Shown here: in pieces, positions 34,491 through 42,565 of the stretch
How positions within the stretch are numbered: position 1 is the stretch's first letter
Layout: every line of letters begins with the position of its first letter
NCBI GenBank assembly: GCA_017483645.1
Contig: JAFUWD010000014.1
Span: forward strand, 1 to 42,637
DNA from: Muribaculaceae bacterium
GTDB lineage: Bacteria > Bacteroidota > Bacteroidia > Bacteroidales > Muribaculaceae
Length of the DNA: 42,637 nucleotides
Direction: 5' to 3'
Translations under genes and position numbers: made by a program
The notes under the pieces: generated by a model
Databases searched by the model: none
What the model was told of the DNA's origin: nothing
Seen by the model: the letters and a program-made list of their open reading frames with translations, nothing else

Positions 34491-37400
34491 TCATTGTTCT
34501 ATAATGATGTTGACCAGCGCTGTGACATCGGCTACTGAGATTTCATTGTCTTTGTTCACGTCGGCCGTGGGGAAATCGGCTATAGCGGGAGTTTCATTTT
34601 CCAGAATGATGTTGACCAGCGCTGTGATATCGGCCACCGAAATTTCACCGTCCTTGTTCACGTCGCCCGTCAGCATGGTGGGGGGCACAGCGCCCTTGCG
34701 ATAGAAGAACACCGCGTCGAGATTCACGTTCACACCCTGATTGCCGCCGCTGAGCAAGGCGATGGCATTGTCGAGTTGGTTGGCTGCATTGTCAAAAAGC
34801 GGATTGGCAAACTCCAGGAGCTTGCTCACGGGGATGTCGAAATTGTACCACTTCCCGTCGCGATAGAAGTCGCCCAGCAAGCCGTAGAGGGTTCCGTTGT
34901 CGTTGAAGGCCGTCTGACCCAGTGAGAATTTGGCGTTTCCCGCCCAGACTGAATGCGTTACATGCTGGTTGTCGTTGCTCTTGATGGCGAAGTGCAGGTA
35001 GTAGGTGTCGTCAATCATCGACAAGTCCTTGCCGGTACCTGTTCCACCTGTCGAGGCGAAACCCATGCCCGACCATGCCCCGTTTGCCACTGTCACCGAG
35101 GTGTACTCCTCCTCGTAGCCCATGGAGTTCACTCCTTGGCTGGTGTTGCTTTGATAGGTACCCTCCCAGATGTAGAGGAAATTGTTCACGTCGTCGGGAC
35201 GATAGTCGGCCAAAGTCTGCTCCTTGATTTGCGTGGCTTCTTCCTGACCCAGAGCGATGAGCACATAGTCGGTGCCAGCGGCAAAGTCGAATGTGGGTTG
35301 CCCTTCGTTGTCGAGGGCCGGGCTTCCGTAGCGGCCCAGCACGGGGTCAATGTCTTCGTTCGAGCCGTCATCGCTGTGGCGCTTGTAGAAGAACACGTTG
35401 TCGAATTGCAGCTCGGTACCCGTGGCACCTCCGCTCAGGAACGAAATCACATTGCCACGGAAGGCATTCTGTCCGCCATCGTCGGCAAACATTTCCCCGT
35501 AGAGTGAACGCAGCTCCTCCAGTGGAATGTCGAAGCTGTACCACTGCCCGTCGCGACGGTAATCACCCAGCATGATGGGTCCCGATGAGCTGTTACCAAT
35601 CACAAATTGAGCGCTGCCCACGCCCACGGTGTGGCTGGCATGGCGCACCACATCGTTGCCTTTCATGGCAAAGTGCAGATAGTAGCCGTCCTCAGATAGC
35701 ATCGACAAATCTTTACCACGGGCCGTGCCGGCGGCATTGGTCGAGGCATAGCCCAACCCCGACCATCCCACGGAGTTCACCACAAAGTGGTTGTACCCCT
35801 CGTCGAGCCCGAAGGAGTTGTGGCCTTCGCTGTCGACGCTGGTGTAGGTGTTTTCCCAGATGTAGAGGAAGTTGTCCACTTCATCCACGCTATAATCGGC
35901 GCGAATGTTGTCGCCCATTTGGTCGATGACGCCCTGGCTTGCACCAATCACCACATAGTCGTAGCCGTCGGCAAAATCGAAGGTCGACTGACCCTCGTCA
36001 TCGAGCGAGCGTTGCGCGTACTTCCCAATTTCGGTGGTGGTGTCGTCGGCGGGCGGATTGGTGTCGATTTCAGAATTCTTGTAGAAGAACACATTGTCGA
36101 ATTGCAACTCAGCTCCGGCAATGCCGCCGCTCAGGAAATAGAGCACATTGTCCTTCAGGTTGTCGGCATTGGTGTAGAGCGGGTCGCTCAGGCTCTTGAG
36201 CACCGACACCGGGATGTCGAACGAGCACCAGCGGCCGTCGCGCTTGAAGTCGCCCAGCACGGGCAGCACCTTGCCGTTGTCGTTAAAGGGCGCCGCGCCT
36301 ATTGTGAATGCCGCCGCACCCACCGCCACGGCGTGTGCCGTGTGCATCAGCGCATCGGTGCCGCGCATGGCAAAGTGCAGGATGTAGCCCTCTTCATCGA
36401 GCATCGTCATGTCCTTTCCGTGGGCGGTGCCGGTTGGGTCGGTCGAGGCATAGCCCAATCCCGACCAGCCTGCGGAGTTCACCACAAAGCGGTTGTACCC
36501 CTCGTCGAGACCGAAGGAGTTGACCCCCTCGCTCGGTTTGCTGGTGTAGGTGTTTTCCCAAATGTAGAGGAAATTATTCGTGTCGTCCACACTGTAGTCG
36601 GCGCGGATGCGGTCGCCCATCTGGTCAATTACTCCCTGGCTGGCGCCAATCACCACAAAGTCGCTGGCATTGGTGAAATCGAAAGTTGACCGACCGTCAT
36701 CATCGAGCGACAGGCTGCCATAGTGGCCCAACTGGGTGGTGGTGTCCTCCTCAACCTCACCGGTGCCGTTGTCGCCCTCGCTGCCGTCGGGAGTGAAATA
36801 GTTCTTATCGTTGGTTTTTTGATACACGCGCACATAGTCCACCTCCATAGTTTGCTCGCCACTATTCAAAGCCGTGATGCCGGCGGGGTCGAGAATGCCG
36901 GGGATGTTTCCACCCACTGCCACGTTCAGCAGCAGGAAAAACTGCTTGTGGAAGTAGTTTCCGGCCGAATTCTGCTGCGATGCGTCGTTGATATTCATCT
37001 CAAAATAAGGCTCGGTGTCTTCATCGAGGTACATCGAGATTTTCTGTTCGTCCCACATCATGGTGTAAGTGTGAAACTGTCCGTCTTGCAGGCTGTAGCT
37101 GGCTGTGGTGGTGCGTGAGTACATGGGGTGCTGACCGTCTTGATAGGGCCCCCAGTGCAGCGCGCTCACAAAAAAGCGATCTTGCGTGCCCTCGGTGATG
37201 CCTTGTCTGCCACCGGCCTCCAGCACATCGATTTCACCGCAGTAGGGCCAGCTCGTGCCCGAATCCAGGTCATTGCCCATGAGCCAGAAGGCCGGCCATA
37301 GGCCGTTGGCAGTGCGAGGCAGCTTGATGCTTGCCTGCACCATGCCATGCTTGAACGCCACCTTGCCCATGGTGTTGATGCGTCCCGAGGTGAACGACTT

Positions 37401-37673
37401 GCCGCCATAGCTCTGGCGCCGTGCGGTGATAACCAGGTGGCCGTTGGCAACACTCACGTTGCTGGGCAGGTAGTATTGCAATTCCTGGTTGCCGCCGCCA
37501 TCACCGTTCGATTCGGCGTTCCACACGCGCGAGTCGAGTGCTGTGCCGTTGAACTCGTCGGCAAACACCTGCTCATAGCCATCGGGGACTGCTGGCTGTG
37601 CATTTGCGGCCAGTCCCAGGCTCAGAGTGGTGACCAGAGCCAACACTTTTTGGGTTAAGGAAATGTGTGTCAT
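34491..37673 (-). CDS. Secreted GH16 endo-beta-glucanase with three internal repeats and dockerin-like end
   Basis: The 1060-residue protein has a signal peptide (about 1-25) and a GH16 domain (about 30-286) that cleaves beta-1,3 or mixed-linkage glucans. The catalytic motif is E147-I-D149-V-L-E152 in PYCGEIDVLEAGG. Family marks include FADEFNG, LPRTANGLWPAFWLMGND and the C-terminal MEVDYVRVYQK. Three homologous modules of about 215 residues follow (315-532, 549-764, 779-992), then two dockerin-like calcium loops (1003-1060: GDVNKDGEISVADITALVN and ADVNKDNEISVADVTALVN). The start at 37673 places the signal peptide first; the frame extends upstream to 37799, but those residues lack signal features. 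No SusC/SusD pair lies nearby. The exact glucan is unknown; laminarin is a guess from the motif. Confidence 0.92.
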   Translation of the reverse strand: MTHISLTQKVLALVTTLSLGLAANAQPAVPDGYEQVFADEFNGTALDSRVWNAESNGDGGGNQELQYYLPSNVSVANGHLVITARRQSYGGKSFTSGRINTMGKVAFKHGMVQASIKLPRTANGLWPAFWLMGNDLDSGTSWPYCGEIDVLEAGGRQGITEGTQDRFFVSALHWGPYQDGQHPMYSRTTTASYSLQDGQFHTYTMMWDEQKISMYLDEDTEPYFEMNINDASQQNSAGNYFHKQFFLLLNVAVGGNIPGILDPAGITALNSGEQTMEVDYVRVYQKTNDKNYFTPDGSEGDNGTGEVEEDTTTQLGHYGSLSLDDDGRSTFDFTNASDFVVIGASQGVIDQMGDRIRADYSVDDTNNFLYIWENTYTSKPSEGVNSFGLDEGYNRFVVNSAGWSGLGYASTDPTGTAHGKDMTMLDEEGYILHFAMRGTDALMHTAHAVAVGAAAFTIGAAPFNDNGKVLPVLGDFKRDGRWCSFDIPVSVLKSLSDPLYTNADNLKDNVLYFLSGGIAGAELQFDNVFFYKNSEIDTNPPADDTTTEIGKYAQRSLDDEGQSTFDFADGYDYVVIGASQGVIDQMGDNIRADYSVDEVDNFLYIWENTYTSVDSEGHNSFGLDEGYNHFVVNSVGWSGLGYASTNAAGTARGKDLSMLSEDGYYLHFAMKGNDVVRHASHTVGVGSAQFVIGNSSSGPIMLGDYRRDGQWYSFDIPLEELRSLYGEMFADDGGQNAFRGNVISFLSGGATGTELQFDNVFFYKRHSDDGSNEDIDPVLGRYGSPALDNEGQPTFDFAAGTDYVLIALGQEEATQIKEQTLADYRPDDVNNFLYIWEGTYQSNTSQGVNSMGYEEEYTSVTVANGAWSGMGFASTGGTGTGKDLSMIDDTYYLHFAIKSNDNQHVTHSVWAGNAKFSLGQTAFNDNGTLYGLLGDFYRDGKWYNFDIPVSKLLEFANPLFDNAANQLDNAIALLSGGNQGVNVNLDAVFFYRKGAVPPTMLTGDVNKDGEISVADITALVNIILENETPAIADFPTADVNKDNEISVADVTALVNIIIEQ
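34698..36731 (-). repeat. Three tandem modules of about 215 residues inside the GH16 protein
   Basis: Module copies lie at 36078-36731, 35382-36029 and 34698-35339. Shared marks are STFDF, VIGASQGVIDQMGD (diverged in copy 3), DxxNNFLYIWExTYxS, GWSGLGYAST (GWSGMGFAST-like in copy 3), YYLHFAMKG, GDFxRDGxWxSFDIP, FLSGG and FDNVFFYK. Copies 1 and 2 are closest. I do not recognise the family; a carbohydrate-binding role is inferred. Confidence 0.85.
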
Positions 37674-37835
37674 AGTTTTTGGGTTGTTAAGGTGTGGATA
37701 AAACGCAAGCCCGATGAGACGCGTGCAGACAATCCTCTTCCAGCTTCCACTTGTGGTGAGCGTAAGACTGCCGACGTGTTGATAGATTTCCAGATACAAA
37801 TTTCATCGAATTCGCATAAATAGATAGATAACTTA

Positions 37836-37843
37836 CAAAGATA
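37836..37843 (-). promoter_or_regulatory. -7 box of the GH16 unit
   Basis: The minus strand reads TATCTTTG, a perfect -7 box, 162 nt before the GH16 ATG. The -33 element is poor, which fits a promoter that needs an activator. The leader would be about 155 nt long. Confidence 0.45.
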
Positions 37844-38008
37844 CAATTAAATTCGAAATAAACCATCACCATCCTCCGAAAACTGTCAAAAAACATCCTT
37901 ACATATAGTCTGCCTTAAAGTTTGCTCCTGATTCTCCAATTTTGTAAAGGTGGTGTGTGAACTGATGAACAAAATGTTTTGTAATGTATGGCCAGGGTTG
38001 TGAATAGT
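37844..38008. other. Intergenic stretch between the divergent GH16 and tpiA promoters
   Basis: The whole gap between the two genes is 37674-38083. Outside the two promoters and the GH16 leader this part is AT-rich. I see no gene, no clear hairpin and no repeat in it. An activator site for the GH16 unit could lie here. Confidence 0.4.
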
Positions 38009-38040
38009 TTTGTGGAATTAGTAATTATTTTGTATTTTTG
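38009..38040 (+). promoter_or_regulatory. Promoter of tpiA
   Basis: TTTG (38009-38012), 20 nt, TATTTTTG (38033-38040): both boxes match the consensus. The gene starts 43 nt downstream. Confidence 0.75.
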
Positions 38041-38083
38041 TGGTCGGAAATGAAAACAAACTTTTTAATTTAAATTTCAGACA

Positions 38084-38842
38084 ATGAGAAAGAATATTGT
38101 TGCCGGGAACTGGAAGATGAACACGACTGTTCCCGAGGGTGTGAAACTTGCCGAGGAAGTGAATGCTGCGGTGAACGCCGCTGGCGACCTGAAGTGTGAT
38201 GTGGTGGTGGGCGTGCCCTTCACGCATCTCACCGCTGTGAAGGCTGTGCTGGATGGCGGCAAGGTGGGCCTGGCTGCCGAAAACTGCGCGGCAAAGGCCA
38301 GCGGTGCTTATACTGGCGAGGTGAGCGCTGCCATGGTGGCGTCGACGGGGGCTCACTATGTGATTCTGGGTCACAGTGAACGCCGTGAGTACTTCTGTGA
38401 GAGCAATGAGATGCTGAAGGAGAAAGTTGACCTGGCTTTGGCCAATGGCCTGAAGGTGATTTTCTGCTGTGGCGAGAGCCTGGAGCTGCGCGAGGCAGGG
38501 AACTATGCCGACTTCATCGCTGCCGAAATCAGCGAGTCGCTCTTCCATCTCACGGCTGAGCAATGGGCCGACATCGTGATTGCCTACGAGCCTATCTGGG
38601 CCATCGGCACAGGTAAGACGGCGACGAGCGACCAAGCCCAGGAAGTGCATGCCATGATTCGCAAGCTGATTGCCGGCAAATATGGTGAGAAGCTGGCCGA
38701 CGACACGACCATCCTGTACGGTGGCAGCTGCAAGCCGAGCAACGCGCCCGAACTGTTTGCCAAGCCCGACATCGACGGCGGGCTCATTGGCGGTGCATCG
38801 CTCAAGGCAGCCGACTTCATGGGCATCGTCACCGCTTTCTGA
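38084..38842 (+). CDS. tpiA: Triose-phosphate isomerase
   Basis: The 252-residue glycolytic enzyme interconverts dihydroxyacetone phosphate and glyceraldehyde 3-phosphate. Active-site residues are K11 (NWKMN), H97 (GHSERR) and E169 ([13 protein letters not shown]), and the phosphate-binding [13 protein letters not shown] and GGLIGGASL are near the end. The length is standard. In Bacteroides, as I recall, it lies directly after DUF1599 and the BT_3928-type gene; here the acyltransferase and GH16 unit separate them. A terminator-like hairpin follows at 38887-38939. Confidence 0.99.
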   Translation: MRKNIVAGNWKMNTTVPEGVKLAEEVNAAVNAAGDLKCDVVVGVPFTHLTAVKAVLDGGKVGLAAENCAAKASGAYTGEVSAAMVASTGAHYVILGHSERREYFCESNEMLKEKVDLALANGLKVIFCCGESLELREAGNYADFIAAEISESLFHLTAEQWADIVIAYEPIWAIGTGKTATSDQAQEVHAMIRKLIAGKYGEKLADDTTILYGGSCKPSNAPELFAKPDIDGGLIGGASLKAADFMGIVTAF

Positions 38843-38886
38843 AACGGAGCGGGGCTATACAACCTGACGTGAAAACGAATTATTAG

Positions 38887-38939
38887 ACATGCTTGCGGCC
38901 TTCAGTTGGATAGTGACGACGGGTCGCAAGCACGTTTTT
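38887..38939 (+). terminator. Terminator or attenuator between tpiA and psuK
   Basis: GCTTGCG (38891-38897) pairs with CGCAAGC (38925-38931), extended outward with one mismatch, followed by TTTTT (38935-38939). It ends only 11 nt before the psuK ATG, and I see no promoter after it. Confidence 0.6.
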
Positions 38940-38950
38940 CAAGACAGGAT

Positions 38951-39865
38951 ATGACTATGAGCAGCAAAGCGACTATGGTGACCGTGGTGGGCGGGGTTAA
39001 CATCGACATCTCGGCCGCGCTGGCATCGGCGTTTGTTCATGGCGACAGCATCCCCGGCCATGTGGCAATGGGCTATGGCGGGGTGGCGCGGAACATGGCG
39101 CACAACTTGCTGTTGCTGGGGCACACGGTGCGGCTGGTAACGCTATTTGGCGGCGACGCATTCGGCACGATGTGCCGCCAGGAGTGCTTGCGGCTGGGAA
39201 TGGACCTGTCGCTGGCTGAGAGCCGCGAGGACTTGCGCAACGGGCTGTATATGTGTGTGAACGACCAGTCGGGCGACATGATTGTGGCCGTGGCCGACAC
39301 CGACATCATAGAGCAACTGTCGCCCGAGTTTCTGGCCGCGCGCATCGACGCGCTGAACGCCTCGGCAGCAGTTGTGGCCGACGCCAATCTGAGCACCGCC
39401 GCATTAGCCTATCTCATGGATCACTGCCGTGTGCCGCTCATGGTAGACGCTGTGAGCACTGCAAAAGCCGCGCGCGTAGTGGCAGCCCTCGACGAAAAGC
39501 CGACGCGCCACCTGCACATGCTCAAACTCAACCGTATCGAGGCGCTTTCCGCCACCGCCACCAGCAGTGTTGAGCAAGCCGCGCAGTCTTTGTTGGCGCG
39601 CGGAGTGGGGCAGGTGTGCGTGACGTTGGGTGCGGGTGGGGTGCTGTGTTGCGACGAGCGGCACATGGTCTATTATCCGTCGCAGCCCGTGGATGTGGTT
39701 AATACCACAGGGGCCGGCGACGCCTTCTTGGCGGCCGTGGCTCATGCGCAGCTGGCCGGCGTTTCTTTTCCACAACTGGCCATCTATGCGCAGCGCGTGG
39801 CACGTGCCACCCTGGCCGTGGAGCAATCGGTCAACCCCGAAATTATGAATATTTCTTTCACTTAA
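38951..39865 (+). CDS. psuK: PfkB-family carbohydrate kinase, probable pseudouridine kinase
   Basis: The 304-residue PfkB kinase has the N-terminal TVVGGVNIDISA, the sugar-site GYGGVARNMAHNLLLLG, and the C-terminal signature NTTGAGDAFLAA with the catalytic Asp. The gene ends 10 nt before psuG, so it most likely phosphorylates pseudouridine to pseudouridine 5'-phosphate for PsuG. PfkB sequences alone do not fix the substrate, so the assignment rests on the neighbour and on the overall likeness to PsuK. The start is the ATG at 38951 or 38957; a TTG at 38906 lies inside the terminator hairpin. Confidence 0.85.
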   Translation: MTMSSKATMVTVVGGVNIDISAALASAFVHGDSIPGHVAMGYGGVARNMAHNLLLLGHTVRLVTLFGGDAFGTMCRQECLRLGMDLSLAESREDLRNGLYMCVNDQSGDMIVAVADTDIIEQLSPEFLAARIDALNASAAVVADANLSTAALAYLMDHCRVPLMVDAVSTAKAARVVAALDEKPTRHLHMLKLNRIEALSATATSSVEQAAQSLLARGVGQVCVTLGAGGVLCCDERHMVYYPSQPVDVVNTTGAGDAFLAAVAHAQLAGVSFPQLAIYAQRVARATLAVEQSVNPEIMNISFT

Positions 39866-39875
39866 CCCTTCTATC

Positions 39876-40793
39876 ATGAATCAATATCTGTCAATCTCGC
39901 CACAGGTGCAGCAAGCGTTGCAGCAGGGACAGCCCGTTGTGGCTCTGGAATCGACCATCATTTCGCATGGCATGCCTTATCCGCAAAATGTGCAGACGGC
40001 AATGCGCGTGGAGCAAACCATTCGCGACAACGGTGCCGTGCCGGCCACGATAGCCATCATTGGCGGCCGTCTCAAGGCAGGCTGCACACCCGATGAAATT
40101 GAATACCTGGGTCGCCAGGGACAAGCCGTTACAAAGGCTTCGCGGCGCGACCTGCCCGTGCTCGTGGCACGCGGCCTCGATGGTGCCACCACAGTTACCA
40201 CCACCATGATAATTGCTGCCATGGCCGGCATCAAGGTGTTTGCAACGGGAGGAATAGGCGGCGTGCACCGCGGTGCCGAAACCACCATGGACATTTCGGC
40301 CGACCTCGAAGAGTTGGCGCAGACGCCCGTGATGGTGATATGCGCTGGAGCCAAGTCGATTCTTGACCTGGGACTTACGCTCGAATACCTTGAAACAAAA
40401 GGCGTGCCCGTGATTGGTTACGGCACCGATGAACTGCCTGCATTCTACACACGCACCAGTGGGCACAAGGTGGACTACCGTATCGACACCCCCGAGGATT
40501 TGGCCCAGGCCTTCGTCGCCAAGATGGCTATGGGGCTGAAAGGTGGCATGCTGGTCACTAATCCCATCCCCGAGCAATACTCCATGCCGCACGAAGTGAT
40601 TGACAAGGCCATCGATCAGGCCATCGCCGAGGCCATGGAGCAGGGCGTCAAGGGCAAGCAGACCACGCCCTTCCTGCTGGCACGAGTCAAGGAACTCACT
40701 GGAGGCGACAGCCTGGATGCCAACATCCAGCTTGTGCTCAACAATGCACGGCTGGCAGCCCTCACAGCACGGGCCATTGCCACGCTGCAGTGA
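39876..40793 (+). CDS. psuG: Pseudouridine-5'-phosphate glycosidase
   Basis: The 305-residue enzyme splits the C-C bond of pseudouridine 5'-phosphate to uracil and ribose 5-phosphate, allowing salvage from RNA turnover. Family marks are VVALESTIISHGMPYPQN with E25, ATIAIIGGRLKAG, FATGGIGGVHRGAE, and CAGAKSILDLGLTLEYLE with K160 as the likely Schiff-base lysine. The C-terminus has LTGGDSLDANIQLVLNNARL. The length is standard. It follows psuK by 10 nt. Confidence 0.97.
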   Translation: MNQYLSISPQVQQALQQGQPVVALESTIISHGMPYPQNVQTAMRVEQTIRDNGAVPATIAIIGGRLKAGCTPDEIEYLGRQGQAVTKASRRDLPVLVARGLDGATTVTTTMIIAAMAGIKVFATGGIGGVHRGAETTMDISADLEELAQTPVMVICAGAKSILDLGLTLEYLETKGVPVIGYGTDELPAFYTRTSGHKVDYRIDTPEDLAQAFVAKMAMGLKGGMLVTNPIPEQYSMPHEVIDKAIDQAIAEAMEQGVKGKQTTPFLLARVKELTGGDSLDANIQLVLNNARLAALTARAIATLQ

Positions 40794-40869
40794 GCTGTAA
40801 CATAGGGCGAGAACGGCACCGGAATGCAAAAAAACAATTGTTTATGCATTGCAATTCACCGATTTGCAC

Positions 40870-40877
40870 TATCTTTG
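40870..40877 (+). promoter_or_regulatory. -7 box of the SPOR-folE unit
   Basis: TATCTTTG is a perfect -7 box 34 nt before the SPOR gene. The best -33 candidate (TTGC at 40849-40852) is 17 nt away, slightly too close. Confidence 0.55.
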
Positions 40878-40911
40878 CAGGCGAGTTAAAACAATTAAAG
40901 TAGAATTACTC

Positions 40912-41487
40912 ATGTTGATACATCATCTCACAAGGCGGATGCTCATGATGGCGGCCACCACTGTCGTGGCGCTGATGGTTGTGGCTCAGAAGCCCGACAT
41001 CGTGACACATATCACAGCCGGCGGGCAGGTGACGGTGGAGGCTCCACAAGGACTCACCACCCGCTCAAATGAAGCCGCCAAGGCGTCGAAAAACGACGAC
41101 AACGGTGACGATGAGACCGACAAAGATAAGGACAAAGAAAAAGACAAGAAAAGTGAGGATGCCAACCGCCAGGTGAAGCGCACCCACACCACCCAGCAGA
41201 CCCTGCAGTCGCGTGGAGTGGGCTATCGCATCCAGGCTTACAGCGACAACAATCCCAGCACCGGCAAGACCAACGTGCAACAGCGCGCCCGCGCCATTGC
41301 CATGCGTTTCCCTCAATACCGTTCTTATATCTCCTACAACGCACCGGCATGGCGACTCAGAATAGGAGATTTTAAGAACCAGGCCGACGCACAGGCGGCG
41401 CTGTCGCGCATCCGTAGCGTCTTTCCGCAATTTGCGCGCGAGATGAGCGTCGTGCGCGACAAAGTTAATGTTTGGAGTAATGATTAA
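40912..41487 (+). CDS. SPOR domain-containing exported protein
   Basis: The 191-residue protein has a signal peptide or N-terminal membrane anchor (MLIHHLTRRMLMMAATTVVA) and a linker. A highly charged segment of D, K and E follows (about residues 60-90). The C-terminal SPOR domain (about 100-188) includes GVGYRIQAYSDNNPSTGKTN and WRLRIGDFKNQADAQAALSR. SPOR domains bind denuded peptidoglycan glycan strands at division sites. The start is the ATG at 40912; farther upstream the frame runs into the promoter. It overlaps folE by a few nucleotides. Confidence 0.9.
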   Translation: MLIHHLTRRMLMMAATTVVALMVVAQKPDIVTHITAGGQVTVEAPQGLTTRSNEAAKASKNDDNGDDETDKDKDKEKDKKSEDANRQVKRTHTTQQTLQSRGVGYRIQAYSDNNPSTGKTNVQQRARAIAMRFPQYRSYISYNAPAWRLRIGDFKNQADAQAALSRIRSVFPQFAREMSVVRDKVNVWSND

Positions 41488-42073
41488 GAAATTCTTTGAT
41501 AAAGACGACCAGCAACTCATCGCCAAGCTGGCCGAGCACTACCGAGCCATCATTGAGCTCATAGGCGAAGACCCCGACCGCGAAGGACTTCTCAAAACAC
41601 CCGAGAGAGCGGCCAAAGCCCTAATCGAGAACACCATGGGTTACTCCCAGGACGCCGAGGCCGTGGTGCGTAGCGCCATTTTCGAGCACCCAGGAAGCGA
41701 AATTGTTGTGGTCAAGGACATTGAGTTTTACTCGCTGTGCGAGCACCACATTCTTCCTTTCTTCGGAACCGTTTCCATCGGATACATACCCGATGGGAGC
41801 ATCGTAGGCCTGAGCAAACTGGCACGCGTGGTCGAGACCTATGCACGGCGCCTGCAGGTGCAAGAACGCATGACCGACGAGATTTGCCAGCTGCTCACTC
41901 GTGTGCTCTCGTCGCAAGGCGTCATTGTGGTGGCCAAGGCACAGCATATGTGCATGATGATGCGCGGTGTGGAGAAACAGCACTCGGCCACAGTCACCAT
42001 GCAGTACAGCGGTGCATTTCAGGATGTTAATATGAGAGCCGAATTCTTCAGAATGCTCGAAGCACAAAAATAA
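41480..42073 (+). CDS. folE: GTP cyclohydrolase I
   Basis: The 197-residue enzyme opens the GTP ring to form 7,8-dihydroneopterin triphosphate, the first step of folate synthesis. The zinc ligands are C87 and H90 in LCEHHILPFFG and C158 in KAQHMCMMMRGVEKQ. GEDPDREGLLKTPERAAKAL and GLSKLARVVETYARRLQVQE are standard. The ATG at 41480 overlaps the SPOR stop by 8 nt; another in-frame ATG at 41468 would add four residues. Folate from this path supplies the tetrahydrofolate used by GcvT. Confidence 0.97.
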   Translation: MIKKFFDKDDQQLIAKLAEHYRAIIELIGEDPDREGLLKTPERAAKALIENTMGYSQDAEAVVRSAIFEHPGSEIVVVKDIEFYSLCEHHILPFFGTVSIGYIPDGSIVGLSKLARVVETYARRLQVQERMTDEICQLLTRVLSSQGVIVVAKAQHMCMMMRGVEKQHSATVTMQYSGAFQDVNMRAEFFRMLEAQK

Positions 42074-42095
42074 ATTGATTTTTTTCGGCAAAAAT

Positions 42096-42126
42096 TTTGC
42101 CAGTTCCACAAATAGCACTATCTTTG
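42096..42126 (+). promoter_or_regulatory. Promoter of the tRNA genes
   Basis: TTTG (42096-42099), 19 nt, TATCTTTG (42119-42126). The first tRNA starts 32 nt downstream. Confidence 0.75.
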
Positions 42127-42158
42127 TACCCGCAATAAGGTGAACCACCTTTGCGAAT

Positions 42159-42231
42159 GCGACAATAGCTCAGTTGGTAGAGCGCGACCTTGCCAAGGTC
42201 GAGGTCGCGGGTCCGAGTCCCGTTTGTCGCT
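42159..42231 (+). tRNA. tRNA-Gly (GCC)
   Basis: A 73-nt cloverleaf with acceptor GCGACAA/TTGTCGC, D-arm AGCTCAGTTGGTAGAGC, anticodon loop TTGCCAA (anticodon GCC at 42192-42194) and T-loop GGTCCGAGTCC. CCA is not encoded. The discriminator base is T. Confidence 0.97.
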
Positions 42232-42245
42232 CAACATGATGAATT

Positions 42246-42329
42246 GTCCAGGTGGTGGAATTGGTAGACACGCTACTTTGAGGGGGTAGTGGCCGTAGGG
42301 CTGTGTGAGTTCGAATCTCATCTTGGACA
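42246..42329 (+). tRNA. tRNA-Leu (GAG)
   Basis: An 84-nt class II tRNA with acceptor GTCCAGG/CTTGGAC (one G-U pair), anticodon loop TTGAGGG (anticodon GAG at 42280-42282), a long variable arm, and T-arm GAGTTCGAATCTC. The discriminator is A and CCA is not encoded. It follows tRNA-Gly by 14 nt, so both come from one transcript. Confidence 0.95.
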
Positions 42330-42338
42330 CTAAATTTT

Positions 42339-42370
42339 GCGAGTCGCTGAATTTCAGCGACTCGCTTGTC
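42339..42370 (+). terminator. Terminator of the tRNA operon
   Basis: GCGAGTCGCTGA (42339-42350) pairs perfectly with TCAGCGACTCGC (42354-42365) around a 3-nt loop, followed by TTGTC. It lies 9 nt after tRNA-Leu. Confidence 0.8.
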
Positions 42371-42466
42371 TTATACCCCTATTTCAGCACCGGTTTCCTG
42401 ACTTCGGCACTTTTTTCTGCCATCAGATAGCAGCCATTGAATATCAGTAAGTTATCCTAAACATGT

Positions 42467-42486
42467 GGGTGACGCAGGGTGACGCA
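42467..42486. repeat. Tandem direct repeat of 10 bp
   Basis: GGGTGACGCA occurs twice in a row (42467-42476 and 42477-42486) in the gene-free stretch between the tRNA terminator and the IS66-like end. The meaning is unknown. Confidence 0.6.
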
Positions 42487-42537
42487 AGCAAAATAATGTA
42501 ACCATCCGAAATAAGCCGTATGGTGCTTAGGTAGAAC

Positions 42538-42565
42538 AAGCCGAACTCTGATCAGAGTTCGGCTT
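42538..42565. terminator. 28-bp perfect palindrome over the transposase stop
   Basis: AAGCCGAACTCTGA (42538-42551) is followed directly by its exact inverse TCAGAGTTCGGCTT (42552-42565). It covers the stop codon of the transposase and could act as its terminator. Confidence 0.55.

Noticed and set aside
31703-37673. Classical polysaccharide utilisation locus
   Set aside because: There is no SusC-like transporter, SusD-like protein or hybrid two-component regulator in the window.
37674-37799. N-terminal extension of the GH16 protein
   Set aside because: The added residues would precede the signal peptide and show no signal of their own.
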